64,000 bases of DNA from VRUE01 sp963718755 (GCA_963718755.1 OY970376.1:1054001-1118000), one strand, 5' to 3'. Shown: positions 43,049-51,949, counted from the stretch's first letter. Notes: generated by a model from the letters alone, not told the origin. Program-made: numbers and translations.

Positions 43049-44110
43049 TTGACCCCTCCCCGGCTGCCGCCCCGCATCGAGCACAGGGTTCTGCGGTTCG
43101 TCTGCCGCATGCCACCGCGACTGCAGCGGCTGCTCTTCGGCGCGCCGGCGCGGATCGACGGCCAGGTTTTGGCGCCGGAGATGCAGGCATTGGTGCGACT
43201 CGCGAGCCTCGCCCGCGACGAGTCGGCGTCGGCTTACGGCACGCTCACGCCGCAAGAGGCGCGCGCCAGGATCCGCGCCGGCGCCGCTGCGGCAGCGGGC
43301 CCGAAACGAACGCAGCCAACCGTCACCGACCTGGCGGTCCCGGGTCCGACGGGAACGCTTTCGGCGCGGTTCTACGAACCGTCCGGCATGGGGCTCGAGA
43401 ACCGGCCCCTTGTCGTCTACTTCCACGGCGGCGGATGGACGATCGGCGATCTCGACACCTGCGACAGCATCTGCCGCTTCCTCGCCCTCAACACGCCCGC
43501 CACAGTGCTCTCGGTCGGCTATCGCCTTGCCCCCGAGCACCCCTTCCCCGCCGCGGTCGACGACGCCCTCGCCGCCTTTCGCTGGGCAGCGGTCGACAAC
43601 GCTCGGCTGGGGGTGGATCCCAACCGCATCGCCGTCGCCGGCGACAGCGCCGGCGGCAACCTCGCCGCCGCGGTCAGTCTGCTGGCCCGGGACGGCGACG
43701 GACCGACACCGGCGATGCAGGTGCTGATTTACCCGGTCACCGACGCGGTCGGTGGGCAACGCTCACGCGACGAATTCGCCGAGGGCTTCCTGCTGACCAA
43801 AGCCGACATGGACTGGTTCGAGCACCACTACCTGCCCCGCGGATCCGATCAGGGCGACCCGCGTGTCTCGATGCTGCGGGCAAACGATCTCTCCCGCCTA
43901 CCACCTGCCTACGTCGCGACCGCCGGCTTCGATCCGCTGCGCGACGAGGGCGAGGCCTATGCGGCACAGATGCAGGACGCAGGGGTGCAAGTCACCCTGC
44001 GCCGACACCCCGGACTGATCCACGGCTTCGCCAACATGACCGAGGTCAGCGGCACCGCCCGCGCGGCGATGCTCGAGCTCACCGGCGCCATCGCCGGCGG
44101 CTTGTCCTAG
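43049..44110 (+). CDS. Alpha/beta hydrolase, hormone-sensitive-lipase family esterase
   Basis: A ~353-residue esterase. The oxyanion motif YFHGGGW, nucleophile GDSAGG, Asp in GFDPLRDEG and His in LIHGFANM complete the catalytic triad of bacterial HSL (type IV) esterases. The longest frame reaches TTG 42929, exactly at the P450 start, leaving no room for promoters; TTG 43049 or ATG 43109 (MPPRLQRLLFG) are more likely. No signal peptide is seen. It stops one base before the CsoR box of the next operon. Confidence 0.88.
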   Translation: MTPPRLPPRIEHRVLRFVCRMPPRLQRLLFGAPARIDGQVLAPEMQALVRLASLARDESASAYGTLTPQEARARIRAGAAAAAGPKRTQPTVTDLAVPGPTGTLSARFYEPSGMGLENRPLVVYFHGGGWTIGDLDTCDSICRFLALNTPATVLSVGYRLAPEHPFPAAVDDALAAFRWAAVDNARLGVDPNRIAVAGDSAGGNLAAAVSLLARDGDGPTPAMQVLIYPVTDAVGGQRSRDEFAEGFLLTKADMDWFEHHYLPRGSDQGDPRVSMLRANDLSRLPPAYVATAGFDPLRDEGEAYAAQMQDAGVQVTLRRHPGLIHGFANMTEVSGTARAAMLELTGAIAGGLS

Positions 44111-44127
44111 ATACCCCCTAGGGGTAT
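44111..44127. promoter_or_regulatory. CsoR-type copper operator
   Basis: ATACCCCCTAGGGGTAT is a perfect 7-3-7 palindrome matching the known CsoR operator pattern (ATACCCC...GGGGTAT). It lies 47 bp before the DUF4396 gene and two genes before csoR, predicting autoregulation and induction by Cu(I). Confidence 0.85.
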
Positions 44128-44173
44128 TTGTTACGCTGCTTGGCGTCCCTTCAAAATCGACCCTAGGAGCCGC

Positions 44174-44803
44174 ATGGATGCCGCCGGCCACGCCCACGAT
44201 CACCACCACGAGATGCCGACCGAGGGCTCGGCTCTGACCTCGATGGCGGTCATCGCCACCCTGCACTGCCTGACCGGCTGCGCGATCGGAGAGGTGCTCG
44301 GAATGGCGCTCGGCACCGCGTTTGGCTTCTCGAACCTGGGGACGGTGGTTCTCGCGATTGCACTCGCCTTCCTCTTCGGCTACTCGCTCACCAGTTGGCC
44401 GCTGCTGCGCTCGGGGATGACGCTCGCCGCAGTCGCACCGATTGCGCTTGCCGTCGACACGGTCAGCATCGCGACGATGGAGATCGTCGACAACGCGATC
44501 ATGCTCGCCATCCCCGGCGCGATGGAGGCCGGCCTCGGCGACCTGCTGTTCTGGGGTTCGCTGGGAGTCGCCCTGGCGATCGCCGGGCTCGCGGCGCTAC
44601 CGGTCAACCGCTGGTTGCTGAAGCGCGGCAAGGGTCACGCCGTCATGCACGAGACCGGCATCCACGGCGGCCTGCCCGCCAAGCCGGTCGCCGTCTTCTT
44701 CGCGTCGGCGGCGCTGTTCGGGGCGATCGTGCTCGGCGTCGAGGCCTTCAGCAGCGACGACTCCGCAACGCACGGTACTCCGATGGAGCACGGGCACCAA
44801 TGA
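44174..44803 (+). CDS. DUF4396 membrane protein, predicted copper-responsive
   Basis: A 209-residue integral membrane protein with about five hydrophobic segments. Family features are LHCLTGCAIGEVLGM near residue 35 and the conserved DTVSIATMEIVDN. Both ends carry potential metal ligands: HAHDHHHEMP at the N-terminus and HGTPMEHGHQ at the C-terminus, and the conserved HC...C near the first segment could also bind Cu(I). ATG 44174 has AGGAG upstream. It lies directly after a CsoR operator and overlaps csoR by 4 bp, so a role in copper tolerance, transport or sequestration is a strong contextual inference. Confidence 0.85.
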   Translation: MDAAGHAHDHHHEMPTEGSALTSMAVIATLHCLTGCAIGEVLGMALGTAFGFSNLGTVVLAIALAFLFGYSLTSWPLLRSGMTLAAVAPIALAVDTVSIATMEIVDNAIMLAIPGAMEAGLGDLLFWGSLGVALAIAGLAALPVNRWLLKRGKGHAVMHETGIHGGLPAKPVAVFFASAALFGAIVLGVEAFSSDDSATHGTPMEHGHQ

Positions 44804-45093
44804 GCGGCGCAAGCGAGACCCGCGGCTACAGCGCCGAAAAGGAGGCCGTGCTCAAGCGCCTGCGGCGGATCGAGGGTCAGGTGCGCGGGGTCGAGCGGAT
44901 GGTCGAGGAGGACCGCTACTGCATCGACGTCGTAACCCAGATCACCGCGATCCAGGCCGCCCTCGACAAGGTCGCACTAGAGCTGCTCGGCGAGCACGCG
45001 ACGCACTGTGTGATCGGCGCGCCCGAGGACCAGCAGGCGGACCGTACGGACGAGCTGATGGGCGCTGTTCGCCGTCTCCTACGCCATGGCTAG
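44800..45093 (+). CDS. csoR: CsoR-family copper-sensing repressor
   Basis: A 97-residue all-helical repressor. The Cu(I) ligands C41, H66 and C70 have the same spacing (25 and 4) as C36-H61-C65 of Mycobacterium tuberculosis CsoR, which separates it from formaldehyde (FrmR) or nickel (RcnR) sensors. RRIEGQVRGVERM is the family signature. It overlaps the DUF4396 stop by 4 bp and presumably binds the palindrome at 44111-44127. Apo-protein represses, Cu(I) releases. Confidence 0.95.
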   Translation: MSGASETRGYSAEKEAVLKRLRRIEGQVRGVERMVEEDRYCIDVVTQITAIQAALDKVALELLGEHATHCVIGAPEDQQADRTDELMGAVRRLLRHG

Positions 45094-45194
45094 TGAGGCC
45101 GCGTAGCCAAGCAGATCAAGGACGCAGGGAGCGTGGCGTGCTCTGCACGCGAGCGACCGAGGACGCCGATATGCGCCGGCTACGTGGCCTCACT
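45092..45194. terminator. Inverted repeat L spanning the csoR and FtsX gene ends
   Basis: Arms 45092-45108 and 45178-45194 pair at all 17 positions counting one G-T pair, around 69 bp. The interior has a nested GCGTGC-TCT-GCACGC hairpin. It includes the csoR stop and the last codons of the convergent permease gene, fitting a bidirectional terminator. Confidence 0.6.
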
Positions 45195-47739
45195 CGTACT
45201 GGAGCGCTCTGAGCACGTCCAGGCGCGAAGCGCGCCGGGCAGGTGGAATCGCGGCAAGGACGCCGGCGAAGGCGGCGAAGACCAGCAGCACGAGCAATTG
45301 CCCGACCGGGTAGGAGAGAGCAAAACCTTCGTCCTTGAGCGGCTGCGCGATCAGCGCCGCGAAGATCACCCCGATCACCATCCCCAACAGGGCCCCGATC
45401 AGCGCCGTGATCACCGCCTCGTAGCGAATCATCGTCCGCACCTGGCGCCGCGACATGCCGATCGCCCGCAGCATTCCCAGCTCCCGCGTGCGCTCGTGGA
45501 TCGAGAGCGCCAGCGTGTTGGCGATGCCGAAGAGGGAGACGATTACCGCCAGCGCCAGCAAGGCGTAGATCAAGCCGAGCAGCTGGTTGATCTGTTCTTC
45601 CTGGTTTTCCTTCAGTTCCTGCTGGTTGCGCACCTCGATCACCGGGAACTCACGGTCCATCGCCGCCACGAGGCGACCCTGAACCGTCGTGGCGTTGGCG
45701 CCCGGCGCCAACTTGACGAAGTCGAGGACGTCGTCCTTCTGATCGAAGGCGCGCGCCATCACGCCCTGGGTGACGATCGCTGAGCCGAGCAGTTCCGCCT
45801 TGTCTTCGAACTCGCCAACGACCGTCAGCTCGGGCCGGGCTCCAATCTGGGTCAAGAAGCGCACCTTGTCGCCGCGCTCGAGGTCATTGTCAGAAGCAAG
45901 GGACTTGTCGACGATCACCTCGCGGTCGGTGAGCCCGCGCAGTGCCTCTGGCCCGCCTTCGGTCCAATCGATCGTCAGCACAGCGTCGGCATCGGGAGCC
46001 AAAGCCGAAACGCGCTTTTTGCCCCCTCCGTCCAGCACCTTCGCCTGCGCGGCGCGCACGGTCGAGACCAGATCGACGCCGGGCACCTGACGGGCCGCCT
46101 CGGCGGCGCGCGGGGAGATCGGTGAGAACCCATCGGAGTTCTGCAGCACCAGCTCGCCCTGAAAGCTCTCGTCGACCGCGGTCGCAATCGAGCTCTTGAT
46201 GCCGGCGGCGAAGACGGTGACGAAGACGACGACGGCAAGGCCGATCATCAGCGCCGCTGCGGTGACGGCGGTGCGGGCCGGGTTGCGCTGCGTGTTCTCG
46301 CGGGCGAGGCGGCCGGTAAGGCGGCGCAACATCTCCAGCGGCCGGCCGGTAAGGGAGGCGAGCGGGCGCACCAGGCGGGGGCTGAAGAGTGAGACGCCAA
46401 GCAGGACGGCGACTGCGCCGGCGCCCATCAGCCCGGCCGCGCTGCCGCCGCTGGCGCTGCCAAAGAGCCCGGCCAGGACCATCGCCAGTCCCGCCACACC
46501 GAGCAGGACGGCGAGCGCCGCGACGACGAGGCCGCGACGGCGACTCTGCGGCAGCTCCAGCGCCAGCAGGGCGGCGATCGGCGGCACCCGGGTCGCCCGC
46601 AGGGCCGGGATGGACGAGGAGACGAGCGTGACGCCGATCCCGATCAGCAGCGAGATGATGATCGTCCGGTCCTTCGTCACCAGGGAAGTGGTCGGCAGAT
46701 CGATGCCGAGCGCGACGAAGAGCCCGTTGAGGCCGACGGCGATCGCGTAGCCGCCGGCCAGACCGAGCAGCGCGCCGAGCACGCCGATCGCCAGCGCCTC
46801 GACCACGACCGAGCCGAGGATCTGGCCCCGGCTGGCACCGAGCGTTCGCAGCATGCCGAACTCCCTGATCCGCTGGGCGACGGTGATCGAGAAGGTGTTG
46901 AAGATCAGGAAAGCACCGACGAAGAGGGCGACGAAGGCGAAGACCAGCAGCGCGATCCGCAGGAAGCCGATGTCTTCGCGAATCTGGTCTGAGTTGCGTT
47001 CGGCGTTCTGCTTGGCCGTCTCGACCAGCAATGAAGGCGGCGTGACCTGGCCGACCCGCCGTGCCAGCGCCGCTTCGGACGTACCCTCGTCGGCGGCGAT
47101 CAGGATCTGGTCGAATTCGCCGCGCTTGTCGGTAATCCGCTGCGCCTCGGGCAGGATCAGCCCGGCGATGCTGGCGCCGCCCCAGGAGGCCTCGCCGAGC
47201 TTGGTCAGCCCGACGACACGGTAGGCGACGACGCGTTCAACCGAGGCAAGCTTGAGCGTGTCGCCGATCCCCAGCCCCGCCTCTTCGGCCGCGCTCTGGT
47301 CGAGCGAGGCCTCCTTGGCGTCGCGCGGCGGGCGACCCTCGACATAGGTCTGGGTTTCGAGGTCCTCCGGCAGAACCGAGGTGATGAACTTGGGCGCGAA
47401 CTGGGTGCCGATTTCCTCGTTCTCTTTGTCGAAGAAGGCGCCCACCGTGAAGATCTGGCCGGTCGCCGAGCGCACGCCCGGCACCCGCTTCACCTTCGGC
47501 AGCACGGCGGCGCTGAAGCTGGGCGTCTCGCCGCTTTCCTGCCGAACCTCCTCTTTCGCCGTGATCACGACGCTCGTCTTTGCCAGCGAGTCTTCGAAGA
47601 TTTCGTCGAAGGCGGCGAAGGTCGTGTCGGTGAGGATGTAGGTGCCGGCGACGAAGGCGACGCCGATCACGACGGCCAGGATCGTCGTCAGGGCGCGGAT
47701 GCGGCGCGCCCAAAGGCTCTTGAGGGCGAGGCCGGTCAC
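45190..47739 (-). CDS. ABC transporter permease with two FtsX/MacB domains
   Basis: An 849-residue membrane protein. The N-terminal helix (RIRALTTILAVVIGVAFVAGTYI) is followed by an external MacB-like periplasmic domain, then an FtsX unit of three helices (about 260-400), two more helices, a second N-terminal-type helix (about 490-515), another external domain and a final FtsX unit ending RRASRLDVLRALQYE. Such duplicated permeases work with LolD/MacB-like ATPases to release lipoproteins, lipids or peptides from the outer leaflet. GTG 47739 is 10 bp after the ATPase stop. Confidence 0.9.
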   Translation of the reverse strand: MTGLALKSLWARRIRALTTILAVVIGVAFVAGTYILTDTTFAAFDEIFEDSLAKTSVVITAKEEVRQESGETPSFSAAVLPKVKRVPGVRSATGQIFTVGAFFDKENEEIGTQFAPKFITSVLPEDLETQTYVEGRPPRDAKEASLDQSAAEEAGLGIGDTLKLASVERVVAYRVVGLTKLGEASWGGASIAGLILPEAQRITDKRGEFDQILIAADEGTSEAALARRVGQVTPPSLLVETAKQNAERNSDQIREDIGFLRIALLVFAFVALFVGAFLIFNTFSITVAQRIREFGMLRTLGASRGQILGSVVVEALAIGVLGALLGLAGGYAIAVGLNGLFVALGIDLPTTSLVTKDRTIIISLLIGIGVTLVSSSIPALRATRVPPIAALLALELPQSRRRGLVVAALAVLLGVAGLAMVLAGLFGSASGGSAAGLMGAGAVAVLLGVSLFSPRLVRPLASLTGRPLEMLRRLTGRLARENTQRNPARTAVTAAALMIGLAVVVFVTVFAAGIKSSIATAVDESFQGELVLQNSDGFSPISPRAAEAARQVPGVDLVSTVRAAQAKVLDGGGKKRVSALAPDADAVLTIDWTEGGPEALRGLTDREVIVDKSLASDNDLERGDKVRFLTQIGARPELTVVGEFEDKAELLGSAIVTQGVMARAFDQKDDVLDFVKLAPGANATTVQGRLVAAMDREFPVIEVRNQQELKENQEEQINQLLGLIYALLALAVIVSLFGIANTLALSIHERTRELGMLRAIGMSRRQVRTMIRYEAVITALIGALLGMVIGVIFAALIAQPLKDEGFALSYPVGQLLVLLVFAAFAGVLAAIPPARRASRLDVLRALQYE

Positions 47740-47749
47740 AAGGTGGCCG

Positions 47750-48481
47750 TCAGTCGATCGTCTTCATCAGCTCGATTACCTCGTCGGTCGAGCCCGGGGC
47801 GGCGTCGTGGACGACCCTGCCGTCGCGGAGGGTGATCAGCCGGTCGGCGTGGGAGGCGGCGGCGGGGTCGTGGGTGACCATGATCACCGTCTGACCGAAC
47901 TCGTCAACCGCCTGCCGCAGCAGGCGCAGCACGTCGGCACTGGCTTTCGAGTCGAGGTTTCCAGTCGGCTCGTCGGCGAAGACAACGGCCGGTTTGGAGA
48001 CCAGGGCGCGGGCGACGGCAACGCGCTGCTGCTGGCCACCGGAGAGCTCTGAGGGACGATGGGTGCGGCGATCCTCGAGGCCGACGGTGCGGACCAGCTG
48101 GTCGAGCCAGGCGGCGTCGGGCTTGCGGCCGGCGATCGAGAGTGGCAACACGAGGTTCTCTTCGGCGGTGAGGACCGGCAAGAGATTGAAGAACTGGAAG
48201 ACGAAGCCGAGCTTGTCGCGGCGCAGCTTGGTCAGCGCACCGTCGTCGAGAGCGGTGATCTCGTCGCCGTCGAGGACGACCTTGCCCGAGGTCGGCTTGT
48301 CGAGGCCGGCGAGGATATGCATCAGGGTCGACTTGCCCGACCCCGACGGGCCCATGATCGCGGTGAAGCGGCCGGAGTCGAAGCCGGTGCTGACGTCAAC
48401 CAACGCGTCGACCGCCGCCTCGCCTTCGCCGTAGCGGCGCGAGACGTCCGTTGCCACCACGACCTGCCCGTTCTGGCTCAT
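47750..48481 (-). CDS. ABC transporter ATP-binding protein (LolD/MacB type)
   Basis: A 243-residue ATPase for the adjacent FtsX-type permease. Walker A GPSGSGKS, the signature LSGGQQQR and Walker B VVFADEPTGNLD are intact; the Q-loop region GFVFQFFNLLPVLTAEENL is typical of the MacB/LolD group. ATG 48481 is chosen over GTG 48490. The operon is ATPase then permease, with a short divergent promoter region shared with the HAD gene. Confidence 0.95.
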   Translation of the reverse strand: MSQNGQVVVATDVSRRYGEGEAAVDALVDVSTGFDSGRFTAIMGPSGSGKSTLMHILAGLDKPTSGKVVLDGDEITALDDGALTKLRRDKLGFVFQFFNLLPVLTAEENLVLPLSIAGRKPDAAWLDQLVRTVGLEDRRTHRPSELSGGQQQRVAVARALVSKPAVVFADEPTGNLDSKASADVLRLLRQAVDEFGQTVIMVTHDPAAASHADRLITLRDGRVVHDAAPGSTDEVIELMKTID

Positions 48482-48536
48482 GACCGGCACCGTATCGATC
48501 TCATTGGTTGAGCGGCCCTAATAGCCTGGCAGCGAG

Positions 48537-49322
48537 ATGGCTCTCGCAGACGAATTCGATGGGTTGCTGGTCGATCTCGATGGCGTGGTCTGGATCGGGC
48601 GGGAGATGGTGCCGGGGTCGGCGGAGGCGCTGCGCGAGCTGCTGGCGGCGGGGATCGAGATCGCGTTCGTGACCAACAACCCGGGGAAGCCGGCGGCGGA
48701 GTATGCGCAGCGGCTCCGCGACGCCGGGGTCGAGATCGGCGCTGAGCACGTCGTCACCGCTGGACAAGCGACGGCTGGCCTCGCGGCTGAGAGTGTGGGT
48801 ACCGGTAGCACCGCGTTCGTGATCGGCGCCCCGGCCTTTCACGAGACGGCGGCGACCGCCGGCCTGCAGCTGCTCGAGGGGGAGGCCGGGCACAAGGCGG
48901 ATGTGGTGCTGGTCTCCGGGCACCGCGGCTTCGATTACGACGAGCTGCTGACGGCGACGCTCGCCCTGCAGCGTGGGGCGACACTCTTCGCGACCAGCCG
49001 CGACCCGACCCTGCCGATGCCGGGCGGACCCTGGCCGGGAACGGGGGCCGTGCTCGCCGCGGTCGAGACGGCGAGTGGGGCGACGGCGGAGATCGGTGGT
49101 AAGCCGGAGCCACACCTGTTCGAGATGGCCCGCGAGCGGATCGGCGGCGCGAAGCGCGTCGCGATGGTCGGCGATCGGGTCTCGTCAGATATCGAGGGAG
49201 GGCGGCGGGCGGGCCTGGAGACGATCCTTGCGCTGAGCGGGGCGACCTCGGGGGAGGAGGCGGCGCTCGCGACGCCCTCGCCCGACCGGATAGTCGAGAA
49301 CCTCGCCGCCCTGGTCTCGTGA
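48537..49322 (+). CDS. HAD-superfamily phosphatase, NagD/phosphoglycolate phosphatase type
   Basis: A 261-residue HAD subclass IIA phosphatase. The nucleophile loop LLVDLDGVVWIG, motif II FVTNNPGKP, the Lys in IGGKPEPHLF and the acidic motif MVGDRVSSDIEGG are all present. Likely substrates are small sugar phosphates or p-nitrophenyl-like compounds; the true one is unknown. It overlaps the MFS gene by 4 bp. Confidence 0.9.
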   Translation: MALADEFDGLLVDLDGVVWIGREMVPGSAEALRELLAAGIEIAFVTNNPGKPAAEYAQRLRDAGVEIGAEHVVTAGQATAGLAAESVGTGSTAFVIGAPAFHETAATAGLQLLEGEAGHKADVVLVSGHRGFDYDELLTATLALQRGATLFATSRDPTLPMPGGPWPGTGAVLAAVETASGATAEIGGKPEPHLFEMARERIGGAKRVAMVGDRVSSDIEGGRRAGLETILALSGATSGEEAALATPSPDRIVENLAALVS

Positions 49323-50491
49323 GCGGTACGGCCACGCCGGCGGTCGCGCGGCCCGGCGTTGCCTTCGCCGGCGTCTTCGCCGTCACCTTCTCCGGCCTGC
49401 TTGCCGTCGGCGCGGTGCTGCCCGTCCTGCCGCGCTACGTGCACGGTCCACTCGGCGGTGGCGACATCGCCGTCGGCATCGTCATCGGCTCCTACGCCGT
49501 AACTGGCCTGCTCCTACGCCCCTTTGCCGGCCGCCTCGCCGACCGTCGCGGCCGCAAGTCAACCGTCCTGCTCGGCTCGTTCCTCGTCGCCGTCGCGGGC
49601 TTCCTCTACCTGCTTCCGCTTGGCGTTCCGGGGTTGATCGGCGCTCGCCTTCTGCTCGGCGCCGGCGAGGGCACTGTCTTCACCGCGGGCTCGGCCTGGA
49701 TCGTCGACATCGCACCGCCGGAGCGCCGCGGGCGGGTAATCGGCCTCTATGGACTCGCGGTCTGGTCGGGGCTCAGCATCGGGCCGCTGGTCGGCGAGCT
49801 GCTGCTCAACGCTTCCGGCTACACGCTGGTCTGGCTCTTCGCTGGAGCCGCGCCGCTGGTCGGCGCATTGATCGCCTTGCGGCTGCCGGACCCGTTCCAC
49901 CCCAAGCCCGCTGAGGACGAGCACCAGCCGCTGATCGCCCGCGAGGCGATCCGGCCGGGGACCGCGCTCGCCCTCGCCTCGCTCGGCTATGCGACCGTCG
50001 CTTCCTTCGTCGTCCTCCATCTCGATGAGCGCGGAGTCGGCCACGGCGCCGTCGTCTTCGGCGTCTTCGCAACGATGGTGGTCCTCACCCGGCTGGTCGG
50101 TGGTGATCTCCCCGATCGCGTCGGCCCGCTCCGCGTGGCGATCGTCGCGGCGGTCGTCGAGGCCGTCGGCCTGGCGACGATGGGCGTCGCCCACAGCCTT
50201 GGGGTCGCGATCGCGGGTGCCCTGGCGATGGGAGCCGCCTTCTCACTCCTCTACCCCTCGCTCTCGCTGATCGTCGTCGGCCGCGTGCCCGAGACGCGCC
50301 GCGGCGCCGCTTTGGGCACCTTCACCGCCTTCTTCGACGCCGGCATCGGCTTCGGCGCACCACTGGCCGGCATCGCCGCGGCCCTGACCAATTACGAGGG
50401 CGCCTTCCTCTTCTCAGCAGCGATCGCCCTAGTCGCCGTGGCGACGATCGCCTTCGCGGTCCCGACCCGAAGACGCCCCATACCAGCCTGA
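49319..50491 (+). CDS. Major facilitator superfamily transporter
   Basis: A 390-residue membrane transporter with 12 predicted helices. The motif-A loop between helices 2 and 3 reads GRLADRRGRKST. The general pattern fits drug/metabolite efflux permeases. GTG 49319 overlaps the HAD phosphatase stop (GTGA). Substrate is unknown; coupling with a phosphatase might mean that a dephosphorylated product is exported. Confidence 0.9.
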   Translation: MSGTATPAVARPGVAFAGVFAVTFSGLLAVGAVLPVLPRYVHGPLGGGDIAVGIVIGSYAVTGLLLRPFAGRLADRRGRKSTVLLGSFLVAVAGFLYLLPLGVPGLIGARLLLGAGEGTVFTAGSAWIVDIAPPERRGRVIGLYGLAVWSGLSIGPLVGELLLNASGYTLVWLFAGAAPLVGALIALRLPDPFHPKPAEDEHQPLIAREAIRPGTALALASLGYATVASFVVLHLDERGVGHGAVVFGVFATMVVLTRLVGGDLPDRVGPLRVAIVAAVVEAVGLATMGVAHSLGVAIAGALAMGAAFSLLYPSLSLIVVGRVPETRRGAALGTFTAFFDAGIGFGAPLAGIAAALTNYEGAFLFSAAIALVAVATIAFAVPTRRRPIPA

Positions 50492-50496
50492 AGACG

Positions 50497-50545
50497 GTTG
50501 CGTGTGAGGTTGACCTTGTATGTCAGTGCCAACCTCACACGCAAC
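50497..50545. terminator. Perfect 16-bp hairpin between convergent MFS and thioesterase genes
   Basis: Arms 50497-50512 and 50530-50545 are perfectly complementary with a 17-base loop; CTGAAG/CTTCAG segments further out can extend pairing. It starts 6 bp after the MFS stop and ends 9 bp before the thioesterase stop, so it can end transcripts from both sides, although no T-run is present. Confidence 0.65.
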
Positions 50546-50553
50546 GCGCTGCT

Positions 50554-51336
50554 TCAGCGTTCGGCGATGAGGAGCGCCTGGGCAGCGCGGCCGATGCGGC
50601 CGCGCTCGTCCGACAGCACCGACTCGGCGGTGCCGATTCCGTTTGGCTGCGGCAACGTGACGGCGTCGACACAGATCCACTCGCCCTTGGGCATGCGCTC
50701 CAGGTACACGCTGAGATCGACGTTGATGAAGAGGAAGCGGCTCCAGTCGAGCACCGCGCTGATCCCGTTGCCGACGTCGGCGGCGACGAGGGTGCGCTGC
50801 AGGGGGCTCGGCTCCTCACCGGCGACCAGCTGGCAGCCCATCCGCATCCACACCGTGGCCGGCCCGGGCTCGCGAAAACCGCCGCCAACCGATCGCCACT
50901 CCATCGCCGTGTGGTAGCCGACGTCCTGGCCGGTGGAGAAGAACTCAGACTTGCCGCCCTCCTCCGGGCCCAGGGGTGGATCCGGCGTGGTCAGCACGTC
51001 ATCCGGGATCTCGATCTCGCCACTCCGGATCCGCCAAGCCCGAGCCACCATCAGCGGCCCATCCTCGCCAGAGAGAGTGGCCTCAATCATCTGCACCGAC
51101 CGCCCCGGCCGCACCACCTCAGCCTCAACCCGCATAGGCCCAATAGGCACCGACTTCAAGATCTCAAAGGTGACCCGAGCAACCTGAAACCCCTCACCAC
51201 CCTCAACCCCCTCAATGGCTCGACCCAGCAAAGCTGAGGGAGGACCAGCATGCTGCGCCCCCGGATCCCAAGGACCGCGGGTCAGCTCAGTGGCCACGAA
51301 CCCGTCACCAGCTATCTCGTAAAAGGCTTCTCCCAC
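50554..51336 (-). CDS. Acyl-CoA thioesterase-like protein (double hotdog)
   Basis: A 260-residue protein resembling the actinobacterial thioesterase family with two fused hotdog folds. GAGDGFVATELTRGPWDP-like opening (here IAGDGFVATELTRGPWDP), QHAGPPSALLGRAIE, and the second half with DVGNGISAVLDWSRFLFINVDL are typical. GTG 51336 (VGEAFYEI) is chosen because the longer frame upstream runs through inverted repeat D. It probably hydrolyses acyl-CoA; chain length unknown. Confidence 0.85.
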   Translation of the reverse strand: MGEAFYEIAGDGFVATELTRGPWDPGAQHAGPPSALLGRAIEGVEGGEGFQVARVTFEILKSVPIGPMRVEAEVVRPGRSVQMIEATLSGEDGPLMVARAWRIRSGEIEIPDDVLTTPDPPLGPEEGGKSEFFSTGQDVGYHTAMEWRSVGGGFREPGPATVWMRMGCQLVAGEEPSPLQRTLVAADVGNGISAVLDWSRFLFINVDLSVYLERMPKGEWICVDAVTLPQPNGIGTAESVLSDERGRIGRAAQALLIAER

Positions 51337-51366
51337 GGCACCGCATCCTATGAAGCGGTCCACGAA

Positions 51367-51497
51367 GCGGTGAAGGGGTCTGCCGCGGGAGTGCCTCGCT
51401 GTTCGGCACCGCGGAGTGACCTCCGCCGCGAAGCGGCACTTCATCAATCCCGCCAAAGGCGGGATTTAGGCACTCCCGCGGCAGACCCCGTCACCGC
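51367..51497. repeat. Composite inverted repeat D with internal hairpins
   Basis: Arms 51367-51396 and 51468-51497 pair at 29 of 30 positions. The 71-bp interior contains further hairpins, including AATCCCGCC-AAA-GGCGGGATT (51446-51466), GCGGA...TCCGC and CCGC-GAA-GCGG. It lies between the divergent thioesterase and msrB genes, the largest gene-free stretch in the window. A multi-branched fold suggests a non-autonomous mobile repeat or a structured RNA. Confidence 0.8.
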
Positions 51498-51543
51498 CCC
51501 CTGGACACCCTCCGTACCCTGGATGTAGAGCGAAAGGAGCGAA

Positions 51544-51939
51544 ATGGACAAGGTCGAGAAGTCAGACGAGCAATGGCGCGAGGAGCTAACGCCCGAGCAA
51601 TACGAGGTAACGCGCAAGGCCGCCACCGAGCGCCCTTTCACCGGCCCCTACGTAGACGAGAAGAGCGACGGCATGTACCGCTGCGTCTGCTGCGGCGCCG
51701 AGCTGTTCTCCTCCGACACCAAGTTCGACTCGGGCACCGGCTGGCCCAGCTTCACCGAGCCGGTCAACCTCGAGCACGTCGAGCTGCGGCCGGACAACGG
51801 CCTGATGATGCGCCGCACCGAGGTCGTCTGCAAGCACTGCGACGCCCACCTGGGACACGTCTTCGACGACGGGCCGCCGGAGCGCGGCGGCCAGCGCTAC
51901 TGCATCAACGGCTGCGCCCTCGAGCTGAGGCGCGACTGA
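51544..51939 (+). CDS. msrB: Peptide-methionine (R)-S-oxide reductase
   Basis: A 131-residue MsrB that repairs oxidised methionine. Two zinc-binding CxxC pairs (CVCCGAELF and CKHCDAHLGH), the substrate motif FDSGTGWPSF and the catalytic Cys in RYCIN are present. Three residues after the catalytic Cys there is an extra Cys (RYCINGC), where most relatives have Ser/Ala; it could act as a resolving Cys. ATG 51544 has AGGAG upstream. Confidence 0.95.
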   Translation: MDKVEKSDEQWREELTPEQYEVTRKAATERPFTGPYVDEKSDGMYRCVCCGAELFSSDTKFDSGTGWPSFTEPVNLEHVELRPDNGLMMRRTEVVCKHCDAHLGHVFDDGPPERGGQRYCINGCALELRRD

Positions 51940-51949
51940 GACCTGGCGG

